A stretch of 64,000 nt of DNA from Diaphorobacter sp. HDW4A (GTDB taxonomy: Bacteria; Pseudomonadota; Gammaproteobacteria; Burkholderiales; Burkholderiaceae_C). The DNA lies in contig NZ_CP049910.1 of the NCBI RefSeq assembly GCF_011305995.1, forward strand, positions 2,604,001 to 2,668,000, written 5' to 3'. The position numbers and the translations under genes are program-made. The notes under the pieces are model-generated. The model was not told the origin of the DNA. It did not search any database and saw only the letters and a program-made list of their open reading frames with translations. The first letter of the stretch is position 1; the number at the start of each line of letters is the position of its first letter. Below are positions 8,636 to 17,294 of the stretch, piece by piece.

Positions 8636-9421
8636 TCAGCGCATCACCAACCCGCCATCCACCGTCAACGTCTGCCCCGTCATGAAGCCACTGAGGTCGG
8701 ACGCCAGAAACAGCACCGGACCAGCCACGTCCTCGGGGCGCGCGAGGCGCCTGAGCGGGGTGGTGGCCATCAGCGATTCGCGGAATGACTCCTTGGTGCT
8801 CTCGCTGCCCAGCGTCGGATAAACCAGCCCCGGCGCCACGCAATTGACGCGAATGCCCACGGGGCCGAGGTCGCTCGCCAGATTGCGGCTGAACGCGACC
8901 AGCGCGGCCTTGGCCGTGGTGTAGTCGTGGTACGGAACCACAGGGTGTTCGACGAGATTGGTCACCACATTGACGATGCTGCCACGTGCGCGCTTGCGCA
9001 TCTGCGGCAGCACCGCTTGGCAGACGTTGAACGTGCCGCCTACTGCGCCATCGAACTGCGACTGATAGTCTCCAAGCGACAAGTCTTCGAAGCGAGTGCG
9101 GCGTTCGGGATCGAAGGCATAAGGTCTGAATGCGTTGTTGACAACAATGTCGATACCACCCGCCTCTTGCACGATGGAGCTGACCATCTCACGCACCGCG
9201 TCAGCCGAACCCACGTCGGCCTGGACGGACCAGACATCACCGCCCACCGCCTCGCATGCGGCGACGGTCTGCGCGGCTGCAACGTCGTTGCTCAGGTAGT
9301 TGATGGCCACCAGCGCGCCTTCCCGCGCGAAGGCTTTGGCGATGGCAGCGCCTATGCCCCGGCTCGCGCCCGTGACCAGAACGACTTTGCCGCGCAGATT
9401 CATTGCAGATTCCGAGTTCAT
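8636..9421 (-). CDS. SDR family oxidoreductase, last gene of the TPP-riboswitch operon
   Basis: A 261-residue classical short-chain dehydrogenase/reductase. The nucleotide-binding TGASRGIG and NNA motifs and the catalytic Tyr-x3-Lys in YTTAK are present. The C-terminus has the PGLVYPT and SGFMTGQTLTVDGG blocks of the FabG-like group. It would reduce a carbonyl to an alcohol with NAD(P)H. The ATG at 9421 lies one base after the binding-protein stop, so it is translationally coupled, with a G-rich ribosome site. Position in the operon suggests it completes an acid-to-aldehyde-to-alcohol reduction begun by the LuxE/LuxC-like pair; this is inference. MNLRG at 9403 is an alternative start. Confidence 0.85.
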   Translation of the reverse strand: MNSESAMNLRGKVVLVTGASRGIGAAIAKAFAREGALVAINYLSNDVAAAQTVAACEAVGGDVWSVQADVGSADAVREMVSSIVQEAGGIDIVVNNAFRPYAFDPERRTRFEDLSLGDYQSQFDGAVGGTFNVCQAVLPQMRKRARGSIVNVVTNLVEHPVVPYHDYTTAKAALVAFSRNLASDLGPVGIRVNCVAPGLVYPTLGSESTKESFRESLMATTPLRRLARPEDVAGPVLFLASDLSGFMTGQTLTVDGGLVMR

Positions 9422-9422
9422 A

Positions 9423-10448
9423 TCAGCCCCCCGGCAACAGGCTGGTATCGACCACGTCGGCCACCTTGATCTGACGCTGGATCATGCCGAGTGCGCGGTA
9501 GGTGTCCGCGCCCTTCTGCAGCGCCGCCAGATCGAAATTGCCGAGCTGCGGTGCGCGACCGCCCGACTGCACGGTGGGTAGCGATGAGGCGTTGCGCAAC
9601 TGAATGACATCGAGGTTGATGTCGCGCTGCGTGCCGTCAATGGCATATTTTCCGGCGAGCGTCGCGGCCTCCTGTGGGTTGACGATCATCCAGGCCGCGC
9701 TGTCGCGGTATCCCTTGAGAAAGGCCTTGAGCAGGTCCTTCTTCTGGCGTAGCACATCCTCGCGCACGACGAACATGTCACTCGATATGTTCAGGTACTC
9801 GCTCACTTTCATCACATTGATCTCGCCCATACCCTTGCGCAGCCCCACGGCGAGGCCGGTGTCGGTGGCGGCGGTGGCGTCGACCTGGCCTTGCATCAAC
9901 GGCGCGAAGTTCAGCAGGCCGGTGACGACGATGGTCACATCGGACTCCTTCAGGCCCGCCTGATGCAGCATCACCAGCAGGTTCTGCCGTGTGCCGCTCG
10001 AGAGGCTGTAGACGCCAATTTTCTTGCCTTTGAGGTCCGCAGGCTTGTGAATGTTGGCCGCCTTCAGCGACACCACATTGAACACGTTCTGCGGGTAGAT
10101 GTCGTAGATGGCGACCAGCTTCTCGCCCTTGTCGAGCGCCATATAGAACGAGCCGGGATCGGTGAACGCCACGTCGCCCTGGCCACTCAGCATGTTGCGG
10201 ATCGCGTCACCACCGCCTGCGCCGGGCAGATAGGCCAGTTCCACGCCTTGCGCCTTGAAGAAGCCTTTTTCGGGCTCGACAAGAATGTTGGTGATCTCGC
10301 TGATCGGCTTGCTCCAGCCCGCGAGCCGGATCTTGCCTTGAACTGGCGCGGCCATGCCGGTACCGGAAAATGCAAGGCCGGTGATGCCCACACAGGCACC
10401 AATCAGGCTGCGGCGAGAGATGAATGAGGTAGAGCTGGATGCGTTCAT
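9423..10448 (-). CDS. THI5/NMT1-like ABC substrate-binding protein (ThiY-like)
   Basis: A 341-residue periplasmic binding protein of the NitT/TauT/THI5 type. The N-terminus has a signal peptide with a twin-arginine-like SRRSLIG followed by a hydrophobic core. The mature part has family blocks GFFKAQGVELAYLPG, GDVAFTDPG and LKGKKIGVYS. The start overlaps the permease stop by ATGA. ThiY proteins of this family bind thiamin pyrimidine precursors such as formylaminopyrimidine, and the TPP riboswitch upstream supports a thiamin-related ligand here. The exact ligand is not known. Confidence 0.82.
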   Translation of the reverse strand: MNASSSTSFISRRSLIGACVGITGLAFSGTGMAAPVQGKIRLAGWSKPISEITNILVEPEKGFFKAQGVELAYLPGAGGGDAIRNMLSGQGDVAFTDPGSFYMALDKGEKLVAIYDIYPQNVFNVVSLKAANIHKPADLKGKKIGVYSLSSGTRQNLLVMLHQAGLKESDVTIVVTGLLNFAPLMQGQVDATAATDTGLAVGLRKGMGEINVMKVSEYLNISSDMFVVREDVLRQKKDLLKAFLKGYRDSAAWMIVNPQEAATLAGKYAIDGTQRDINLDVIQLRNASSLPTVQSGGRAPQLGNFDLAALQKGADTYRALGMIQRQIKVADVVDTSLLPGG

Positions 10449-11245
10449 GGGTTGTCGCGTGGGCGCGAGGTGAAAGGCGAAGTGGAAGAGGCGTGCGAGC
10501 GCAGCAGGCGACGCTCCAACACTAGACAGAGTTGGTAGAGCAGCAGACCGATGATGGCGATGAGCACGAGCGCGGCAAACATCAGCGTCGTGTCCATCAT
10601 CCCCTGCGCGGCGATAACGACAGCGCCGAGCCCCTTGCTCGCGCCCATGAATTCGGCAACGACAACGCCAACCAATGCCAGCACCACGGCCACACGCAGC
10701 CCAGCCAGAATCGCGGGCAGGCCCGTTGGCAACTTCAGGCGCAACAGCGTCTGCAGATGCGTCGCGCCCAGCATGCGAAACAGTTGCAGGCGCGACGCAT
10801 CAACCTGCCGCAGTCCTGTCAACGTGTTTTCCATCAACGGAAAAAAGCAGATCAAAGCGGTGATCAGCACCGTCGGCAGCATGCCAAATCCAAACCACAG
10901 CACAAAGAGCGGTGCCAATGCCAGTTTGGGCACAACCTGGCTGACGATGACATAAGGTTTGAAAACGCGCTCAAGCCACTCCGACTCCGCCAGCGCCATG
11001 CCCACCAGCAATCCGACCACACTGCCCGCCGCCAACCCCAGCAGCAAAGCCTGCAAGGTGGAGACGATATGCGGCCAGAAATAACCTGACGAAAGTCCCG
11101 ACCAAAGCGATTCAGTGATGGCGGACGGCGCAGGCAATACCAGTGCAGACAGACCCCACCGACGCACCAGCAACTCCCATCCGGCCAGCAGAACCAGAAG
11201 CAGCACGACGGAGAGCAGCCGGGCCTTGAGTGGCGTGACCGTCAT
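10445..11245 (-). CDS. ABC transporter permease (ThiX-like, NitT/TauT family)
   Basis: A 266-residue inner-membrane permease of the binding-protein-dependent type with about six hydrophobic helices. The cytoplasmic EAA loop, ATPase-contacting, is seen as MLGATHLQTLLRLKLPTGLPAI. I chose ATG 11245 because it overlaps the ATPase stop by ATGA and begins the hydrophobic part (MTVTPLKARLLSVVLL). An ORF start 90 bases upstream would sit inside the ATPase gene. It works with the flanking ATPase and binding protein. Confidence 0.87.
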   Translation of the reverse strand: MTVTPLKARLLSVVLLLVLLAGWELLVRRWGLSALVLPAPSAITESLWSGLSSGYFWPHIVSTLQALLLGLAAGSVVGLLVGMALAESEWLERVFKPYVIVSQVVPKLALAPLFVLWFGFGMLPTVLITALICFFPLMENTLTGLRQVDASRLQLFRMLGATHLQTLLRLKLPTGLPAILAGLRVAVVLALVGVVVAEFMGASKGLGAVVIAAQGMMDTTLMFAALVLIAIIGLLLYQLCLVLERRLLRSHASSTSPFTSRPRDNP

Positions 11246-11988
11246 GCGGCCTCCCGGTCCATGGACGCGCGGATGCGCGCACAGAATTCGTTGAACAACG
11301 CGCCATGCCGCAAGGACTGAGTGCGAGGTTCGCAAAGGTCGATGCTCCAGTCGTCCACGATGCGTCCGCCGTGCATGAGGGCGATGCGATCGCCAAGATA
11401 CACGGCCTCGTTGATGTCATGCGTGACGAACAGCACCGTGGTTCCACGCTCGCGACAGGTGCGCAGCAGATCGTCCTGCAGTTCCGCGCGAGTGATCGCG
11501 TCGAGCGCCGCAAACGGCTCATCGAGCAGCAACAGCGGTGGCTCCAAAATCAATGCGCGCGCCAGCGCCACGCGGCTTTGCTGGCCGCCCGAGAGCTGGC
11601 GCGGATGGGATGACGCGAGAGCAGCTAGCCCCAATTGATCGAGCAATCTGAGTGCCTGTTGCTCATCCTGCAGCGTCTGCTTGCGCTGCAGCGACACGGG
11701 TAGCAGCACGTTGTCCAGCACCGAGAGCCACTCCAGCAGCGTGGGCGCCTGGAACATGAAACCCAGCTGTGGCCCGGGCGCGGCCAACTCGCCGCCGTTC
11801 AACAGAATGCGCCCCGACTGCGGCCGCAGCAAGCCCGCAGCCAGCTTGAGCAGCGTGGTCTTGCCACAGCCGCTGCGGCCCAGCAGGCAATGGACCTCGC
11901 CCGCAGGCATCCGCCAGCTCACGCCATTCACCACGGGCGCGCGACCCGGGTAGGTGAACACCGCATGGTTGATATCCAGAAACGCCAT
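11242..11988 (-). CDS. ABC transporter ATP-binding protein (ThiZ-like, NitT/TauT family)
   Basis: A 248-residue ABC ATPase: Walker A LLGRSGCGKTTLL, the Q-loop region, signature LSGGQQSRVALARAL, Walker B PLLLLDEPFAALD and switch histidine VTHDINEAV. It energises uptake by the permease and binding protein encoded downstream. The ATG at 11988 follows the LuxC-like stop by one base; an ATG at 12000, overlapping that gene, would add four residues. No strong ribosome site is visible, consistent with coupling to the gene before it. Confidence 0.9.
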   Translation of the reverse strand: MAFLDINHAVFTYPGRAPVVNGVSWRMPAGEVHCLLGRSGCGKTTLLKLAAGLLRPQSGRILLNGGELAAPGPQLGFMFQAPTLLEWLSVLDNVLLPVSLQRKQTLQDEQQALRLLDQLGLAALASSHPRQLSGGQQSRVALARALILEPPLLLLDEPFAALDAITRAELQDDLLRTCRERGTTVLFVTHDINEAVYLGDRIALMHGGRIVDDWSIDLCEPRTQSLRHGALFNEFCARIRASMDREAA

Positions 11989-11989
11989 G

Positions 11990-13453
11990 TCAGTCCGCAT
12001 ACAGTGCCAACGGCTGTGCGGCCCATTCCGCCGACTGCTCGATCTCGGTCATGCGCACCAGATCGACGAGATTGAATCGTCCGTCGTGATGCCATCCTGC
12101 CTCGGGCATGCTCATCGAGCCGATGGCCGCAATGCGTGTGACGCCCGCAGCGCCGAGCAGATCGGCAAGTCGATAAAGCTCTTCAGGCGCAGCAGCAATG
12201 CCGGCGGTCTGCAGATACTCGCGCTGCGCACCGACCACCGGCACCACGTCGTCGAGACGATCCACACCCACCACCGCAATCGTGCGGTAAAGCGCAGTAG
12301 GCACAAGCGGCTGCAGACCATCGCTGTAGGCCACGCTCCATGGCGCATCGGCCGGGCCGATCAGCAGATCCTGCCCCGCATCGGCAGGAGCGCGCCACTC
12401 CACGCTCTGCTGCCACTTCGCGACCGCAGCGCCCTCTTCCAGATCAAGCGCGCGGCGGACAAAACGCCGCTCGAGGTTTGCCAGCTCGGCCGCCAGATAA
12501 TCGGCAAACGCGCGTGGACAAACATGACCGCCACGCTCCACATAGAACACATGCGGCGAGTAGCAGCCCTGCTGGTCGTAGCGCATCACATCCCACGCAG
12601 CCAGACGAGCCACGGCGGGCGCTTTCACACTGTCGAGCGCCGCAGCACCGATCAAACCAAAGCCCAGCTTGTGCCCATGCGGCAGAAAGCGCGTGGTAAC
12701 CGGCAGGCGCTTGCGCAATGCATCCAGCGTTAGATTGCCACCGTAAGCCAGCACCGTTTCGGCGCGGGCGTAGAGCGCATCGGCTTCGTCACCGCCCGCG
12801 CCACTCCACCACACCACCGCCAGACAATCGGCGAGCGGCGGATGCACCTCGGCCAGCTGCTGCGCAAACCAACCAGCAAACAGCGGCTCGGCGCTCGCCA
12901 CCTTACCGATGCTTGGCGCCTTCACGAGCAGTCCGCAGACCATGCTCCACAACGACAACGCAGGCACATTGCCCGCCCAGCTGTGCACCAGCAGGTCCGG
13001 CCCGAACGCGCGCACTGCGCCGCCCTTGGGCGTGGGCTGGAACCCATCGAGCACGGCGGGATTGGCAAAATCCTCGGCCACGAAACGCCGCAGCTGCGCC
13101 GCGCGAAAGGTCTTGAAATAGCCCGTCAAACCGAGCCGCACCATGTCCGCGTCATAACCGCTGGCAACCGGCAACCAAGTCTCCGCCAGCCGCCGCACGG
13201 GATGCGCACGATCCAGCAGCCGTGCGATCACGCGATCGATCACGTCGATGATCTGCGCCACAGTCATGGTCCGCAGATGCTTGTCGGCCGCCGCGCGCAC
13301 CCGGTCCGCCAGCGCCTGCATCTGCGCCGCCGTCAGCACCGGCACCGAGACTTCAAGCCGCACCCCCTCACGCTCGAACGTGAGCACCTGCCAGCGCACC
13401 TCATCGTCGTGCAGCCCGGGCAAATAGCCCGCCTTGACCCGCTCGGTCCTCAT
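11990..13453 (-). CDS. LuxC-like acyl-CoA/acyl-protein reductase
   Basis: A 487-residue member of the LuxC family, in the aldehyde dehydrogenase superfamily. In luminous bacteria LuxC reduces an acyl group, handed over by LuxE, to an aldehyde with NADPH. The probable catalytic cysteine is C297 in DQQGCYSP. The cofactor-side segments WAGNVPALSLWSM and VKAPS are also typical. It starts inside the upstream LuxE-like stop (ATGA overlap). No luxAB is present, so this is not bioluminescence. Under a TPP riboswitch, the pair may reduce a thiamin-related carboxylate rather than a fatty acid. Confidence 0.85.
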   Translation of the reverse strand: MRTERVKAGYLPGLHDDEVRWQVLTFEREGVRLEVSVPVLTAAQMQALADRVRAAADKHLRTMTVAQIIDVIDRVIARLLDRAHPVRRLAETWLPVASGYDADMVRLGLTGYFKTFRAAQLRRFVAEDFANPAVLDGFQPTPKGGAVRAFGPDLLVHSWAGNVPALSLWSMVCGLLVKAPSIGKVASAEPLFAGWFAQQLAEVHPPLADCLAVVWWSGAGGDEADALYARAETVLAYGGNLTLDALRKRLPVTTRFLPHGHKLGFGLIGAAALDSVKAPAVARLAAWDVMRYDQQGCYSPHVFYVERGGHVCPRAFADYLAAELANLERRFVRRALDLEEGAAVAKWQQSVEWRAPADAGQDLLIGPADAPWSVAYSDGLQPLVPTALYRTIAVVGVDRLDDVVPVVGAQREYLQTAGIAAAPEELYRLADLLGAAGVTRIAAIGSMSMPEAGWHHDGRFNLVDLVRMTEIEQSAEWAAQPLALYAD

Positions 13454-14544
13454 GCCGATGCGGCCTTCACGAACTCTTCAACAGCCAGCGAGCAACCCTT
13501 GGCCGCAGCACCCTCCGCACGGCCCAGCAGCAGAAAACCGCCGTCGGCCCACAGGCCCACGTCTTCGGTCAGGATCGTGGTGGCCGAGTTGTAGTTGGCC
13601 AGATCGCAATGCACGAGAATCCCGCGCTCGCCGGGGGCAACGTCCCGCCCGGTGATCGGCTCGACCAAGCGTGAGCGGATCCAGTGCGGCCCCGACTTCA
13701 CCGAGGGCAGCGTCGCATTTCCGTCGTCATAGAACTGCGTGCTCAGCTCGGTCATGCCATACATGTTGATGCAGTGCGTGGCCGGCACACCCAACAGGCG
13801 CGACAGATCCGCATAGAACTCCGCCAGCGGCAACTCGCGCGACTGCCCCTTGTAGCCACCCGTATCGAGAATGCGGCTTCCCGCAGGCAAACGGAAGCTG
13901 AGCCCCTGCTCGCGCAGCGCGTCCATCACATGCACCAAGCTGAAACTCGCGCCCAGCAGAGCAAACGGCTCGCCATTGCGCTCCGAAGCTTCAAGCGCCG
14001 CACACACCCCCTGCACGTCGAGTCCCTCGCTCGTCAAGTAGTAGCGACTGTCCGCCGTGCCAAACTCGGAGCGCGCAAGCGCCAGATAGTGGGCCAGCGA
14101 CGAATTTGGCATCGACTGCTCATCGGGGAAAAGAATGCCCATGGGCATGCGCTCGACGCCACGCATGAAACGCTCGGCGAAATGGCGCCTCATCGACAGA
14201 TCGTAGACATCCAGCCCTGGATGAAAATGCCGCCCCCGCGCCGCACGGCCCGTAGTGCCGCTGGTCATGAACACCCGCTCCGCAGGCGAAGCGGGCTCGC
14301 TGCGCAACTCCATGGCCTTGAACGCATCAATGGGCACCGCCGGAATGTCGCGCCACGACTTCACATTGCGCAAGGTTGCGCCGCGCCGCTGGCAGAAGCT
14401 GCGAAACGGCGCATTCGACTCGTATTGGTGAGAGAACAGCCGCAGGGCGAGTTGATCAAACTGGTCATCAGTGCAACCCGGTACCGCGATGAAAGCGAGC
14501 AGGTCTGCGACCAGCGAAGCGGCCTTGGCCTTCGGCGTATCCAT
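13450..14544 (-). CDS. LuxE-like acyl-protein synthetase
   Basis: A 364-residue LuxE family protein of the adenylate-forming enzyme superfamily, which activates a carboxylic acid with ATP and carries it on a cysteine. Visible motifs are the AMP-forming loop TSGTTGRAARG and C-terminal AKGCSLAVEEF, whose C351 matches the acyl-accepting cysteine position in LuxE. ATG 14544 is preceded by AAGGA, and the homology begins there; the longer frame to 14631 runs into the riboswitch. It is the first gene of the operon. The enzyme probably hands an acyl group to the LuxC-like reductase encoded next. The natural acid is unknown. Confidence 0.83.
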   Translation of the reverse strand: MDTPKAKAASLVADLLAFIAVPGCTDDQFDQLALRLFSHQYESNAPFRSFCQRRGATLRNVKSWRDIPAVPIDAFKAMELRSEPASPAERVFMTSGTTGRAARGRHFHPGLDVYDLSMRRHFAERFMRGVERMPMGILFPDEQSMPNSSLAHYLALARSEFGTADSRYYLTSEGLDVQGVCAALEASERNGEPFALLGASFSLVHVMDALREQGLSFRLPAGSRILDTGGYKGQSRELPLAEFYADLSRLLGVPATHCINMYGMTELSTQFYDDGNATLPSVKSGPHWIRSRLVEPITGRDVAPGERGILVHCDLANYNSATTILTEDVGLWADGGFLLLGRAEGAAAKGCSLAVEEFVKAASA

Positions 14545-14631
14545 GGAATTCCTTCGAGAGCGAAAACAGCAGATTGCTCCGGAGGCTTCCCCGCTGCATC
14601 GGCCTTTGAGCGCAGCGATGCCGGGGTGCAA

Positions 14632-14704
14632 GCTCTTCTTCCGCCGGAATGACCCGGTTCAAGTTCTCGGGTGTAGATCTCAGCACTGACGTGCACCCCG
14701 GAGC
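14632..14704 (-). ncRNA. TPP riboswitch (THI element)
   Basis: On the minus strand the thiamin pyrophosphate aptamer is complete. P1 is GCTC/GAGC, P2 CGGGGT with ACACCCG, P3 GCAC/GTGC, then the invariant CTGAGA, and the pyrophosphate-side arm runs from GAACTTGAACCGG to CCGGCGGAAGAAG. Downstream, TGCACCCCGG (14621-14630) is exactly complementary to the 5' side of P2, and can alternatively pair in a second hairpin that ends near 14590. That is a two-state expression platform. No T run follows the second hairpin, so control is probably translational or Rho-linked. A -10-like TAAAAT lies at 14713-14718. It governs the LuxE-like operon. Confidence 0.92.
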
Positions 14705-14783
14705 GAGGCCGTATTTTAACGCAGCATGGACATTCCTGACTCAGACCTCACAGAGGAAGCGAGAAGGCGACATCGTTGTTAAA

Positions 14784-14821
14784 TTGATAAAACCAATCGA
14801 AATTCAATTTCGATTTATCAA
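14784..14821. promoter_or_regulatory. nested palindrome, candidate operator
   Basis: A perfect 10-bp inverted repeat with one central base (AATCGAAATT/AATTTCGATT, 14795-14815) is nested in outer arms TTGATAAA (14784-14791) and TTTATCAA (14814-14821). The AT-rich site lies 46 bp before the secreted-protein gene. It could be an operator or a mRNA hairpin. Confidence 0.35.
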
Positions 14822-14866
14822 AAACAATAAACTTGTCTACACCTTTATCTTCTCACTCAGGAATAC

Positions 14867-15661
14867 ATGATGCGCGTACTGGATGTTCTGAAAAAAACCT
14901 TTGTCGGACTCTGCCTTGCTGCTGGAGTTTCACAATTTGCGACCGCTCAAACAGGCGCTGGCACCTATACCGGCACCTACTCGGGCGCTGACCACGGTAG
15001 CATGTCTCTCACCGTCGATCAAAACGGCGCTGTCAGTTGCACCCTGTCAAGCGCAGCAGGCAATGGCAAATACTCGGGCAAGGGCGGCATCATTTCCCAA
15101 TCACCCTTCATCGTCTCCTGCAACTACAGCGACTTCCCGGGTTACCTGAGCCTATCGGGCAGCGGCACACCGGGCGGCACCCTGACCGGTCAATACCTCA
15201 TCTCCCCCACCATCAACAGCCAGTCGATGCAAGGGAACTTCACAGTGAGCGCATCCGGCTCCAGTGGTGGCGGCGCCAGCAACCAACTGAGCCCCAAAGC
15301 CATCACTGGCCTCTGGTATGACCCCGCATACAACGGCACTGGCTTCAACTTCTTGATGACCGACGCCAACTTCATTGCCACCTACTACGGTCGCAATTCA
15401 AGCGGTGGTCTGCTCTGGCTGATCTCCACCGAAGCCCCCTCGGCTCCTCTGCAAACCGGCACCGAATACGCATTGACGCTGGGCGCCACCACCGCCGGCA
15501 CGTTCTCGACACCCGCCTACCAAATGGCCAACTGGGGTCATCTGAACATCACCTTCACCAGCTGCACCACAGCCAAGGCGACACTGAACGGTCTGGACGG
15601 CGTGCAATATCTGAACCTGCAACGCCTTGGCAACGTGGGTGGTGTGGGTACCTGCCAATAA
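14867..15661 (+). CDS. secreted protein of unknown function
   Basis: A 264-residue protein with a signal peptide (basic start, hydrophobic FVGLCLAAGVSQFA, cleavage near ATAQT). The N-terminal half (about 30-135) is a Gly/Ser/Thr-rich beta-type region. A GSSGGGASN linker follows, and then a domain with GLWYDPAYNGTGFNF and the YYGRNSSGGLLWL pattern, reminiscent of a widespread proteobacterial extracellular domain (GLWWNPxESGWG type). Two cysteine pairs are possible. ATG ATG at 14867/14870 follows AGGA. It stands alone, divergent from the TPP operon. Function unknown; a surface or extracellular role is inferred. Confidence 0.65.
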   Translation: MMRVLDVLKKTFVGLCLAAGVSQFATAQTGAGTYTGTYSGADHGSMSLTVDQNGAVSCTLSSAAGNGKYSGKGGIISQSPFIVSCNYSDFPGYLSLSGSGTPGGTLTGQYLISPTINSQSMQGNFTVSASGSSGGGASNQLSPKAITGLWYDPAYNGTGFNFLMTDANFIATYYGRNSSGGLLWLISTEAPSAPLQTGTEYALTLGATTAGTFSTPAYQMANWGHLNITFTSCTTAKATLNGLDGVQYLNLQRLGNVGGVGTCQ

Positions 15662-15683
15662 TCTGACCGAAAGCTGAAAAGCA

Positions 15684-15717
15684 GCAAGAGTCCGCGATTT
15701 TCCTAGCGGACTCTTGC
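15684..15717. terminator. terminator-like hairpin
   Basis: A perfect 12-bp stem, GCAAGAGTCCGC (15684-15695) with GCGGACTCTTGC (15706-15717), with a 10-base loop lies between the convergent secreted-protein gene and the Rhs fragment. T runs are poor on both sides, so its efficiency is uncertain. Confidence 0.6.
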
Positions 15718-15723
15718 CTTGTT

Positions 15724-16236
15724 CTACATGCCCGGCACGGTGCCCGCCTTGCGCGCGTGTTTGCAGGTATCCACCTCATGGGTGGCAAGTTCGCAGAACG
15801 ATTGAGCATCCGTTGTCCTCAACCGGCCCTGCTCCGTGCTCTCCCCATCCGCATCCAGCCGTGCCAGTGGCACGTAGCTGTCCGGCTCGTACACGTAGCT
15901 GATGATCGCGCTGCCCCTGCGCTCTTCGATCAGCCGCATGCCTTCCCAGATGAAGACGGTCTTGCCGAAGCTGTCGTGTTTGGCTACGCGTCTGCCTATG
16001 GCGTCGTAGTCGAATCTCGTGGTCTGGGTGGTGGCGTGTTCGGTGCCGGGGCGACGCGTCGTGGTGACTTCCACGAGGTTGTTTTCTTCATCCCACATGA
16101 AGCTTTGGTCCGTGTGTTTGCCGCTGAGCTTGCGAATCAGTCGTGCATGACCGTCGTAGAAGTAGCGTTTGTCTTCGAACACCCGCACTAGGTTGTCGCG
16201 CACGTAACCGCGCTGCGACAGGGCCGTGCTTTTTCA
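15724..16236 (-). pseudogene. orphan Rhs core fragment
   Basis: A short copy of the Rhs core that starts at the ALSQRGYVRDNLVRVFEDKR segment and stops at GESTEQG...TTD, then runs into about 25 unrelated residues. It is nearly identical to the same stretch of the full Rhs protein (23067-27875) but lacks the RHS-associated core motif, toxin tip and N-terminus. The open frame from 15724 to 16203 uses an internal GTG. It is a recombination remnant at the far end of the orphan cassette array, probably not expressed as a working protein. Confidence 0.75.
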
Positions 16237-16368
16237 GTTGCCCCTTCTACTTGGAACAATTACCTGATCGTTAAGTGGTGCGCTTCAGGCTTGAGATTGC
16301 ACCCTTTAATTTCGGGAAAAAACTCTCCACACTACCCCACCCAGAATCGCATCATTAATTTTCGACAG

Positions 16369-17289
16369 TTAATTAATATCAAGAACTATTGATTTCCTCT
16401 CGCACACAAGTCTCAAACTGGAAATCATTGCATCATCAACATGTGAAACTCGCAACAATTGAAGGCCTTCGACTTTATCCAGTTCATTTAAGTTCCTAAC
16501 CCCTTCAAAACTAGTGATCGTCAACTCCTTCAATACTTCAATACCGGATATCCAAGAAAAATCAAAAATTCCCTTATATCCATTAATCCACAGATATTTC
16601 AACCCATTAAAACCCTTCAATCTCTCAAAATTGAAATTTTTTACCGAGATAGACCACAAGTACAAAGCCTTAATATTTACCGGAAGTCTTTCGAGCAAAT
16701 CACCTGTCTTGATTGAACGAAATTCAAAACCATCAAAATTCTGTAATTTATCCAGCCCCTTCAAAGAAACCAGTGTTTTATCCAACACATCGAGATCCAT
16801 CCCGACCCACCTCAACCGCCCCAGAAAATCAGGGGATAAGTTCTTAATATACCTAATTGGCAAATAGAAATCAAATCCATTTAATGCAGAGTACAATACT
16901 TCCGGAATAGCAAAGGATTTTTCACGGATAATTTCATCCCCTACCATCTCATTTGAAGGCTTCGAAATGCGAAGGGTTTTAATTTTATTTAATACTTTAG
17001 GCTTAATCCCGCTCAATAAATCCGCAGGAAGAGCCAACGACTCCAGCGTCGCCATTTCATTAATAAGCGCAATTATTTTTGAACTATCACTATATCCCCC
17101 ATCAACAGGGGGCAAATAGATGCTCAAGCACTTCACAGAAACTATCTCTTCTGAACTCCATGAATCACTTAGAAGTTTCGAAATGTAATCATTCGATTTT
17201 GAGTGAAATCTTGGAATAGTTACATAAAACACTCCTCCATTAAAATCCGACCCGGGCCATCGATAAAGCACATCAATTGAATTCTTCAT
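16369..17289 (-). CDS. LRR-like protein, probable immunity to the GIY-YIG Rhs tip
   Basis: A 306-residue, AT-rich gene starting 5 bp after the GIY-YIG Rhs cassette stop. That is the position of an immunity gene. The sequence has irregular leucine-rich repeats (for example LKALYLWSISVKNFNFERLKG, then LKYLWINGYKG, then VLKELTITSFEGV), suggesting a solenoid that could wrap the toxin. No signal peptide is seen, fitting protection in the cytoplasm against a DNase. LRR-type immunity is an inference from position and repeats. Base composition is much lower in GC than the surroundings, a sign of transfer. Confidence 0.6.
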   Translation of the reverse strand: MKNSIDVLYRWPGSDFNGGVFYVTIPRFHSKSNDYISKLLSDSWSSEEIVSVKCLSIYLPPVDGGYSDSSKIIALINEMATLESLALPADLLSGIKPKVLNKIKTLRISKPSNEMVGDEIIREKSFAIPEVLYSALNGFDFYLPIRYIKNLSPDFLGRLRWVGMDLDVLDKTLVSLKGLDKLQNFDGFEFRSIKTGDLLERLPVNIKALYLWSISVKNFNFERLKGFNGLKYLWINGYKGIFDFSWISGIEVLKELTITSFEGVRNLNELDKVEGLQLLRVSHVDDAMISSLRLVCERKSIVLDIN

Positions 17290-17294
17290 ATAAT

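Noticed and set aside
11990..14544. a bioluminescence (lux) operon
   Set aside because: LuxC- and LuxE-like genes are present but luxA, luxB and luxD are not, and a TPP riboswitch leads the operon.
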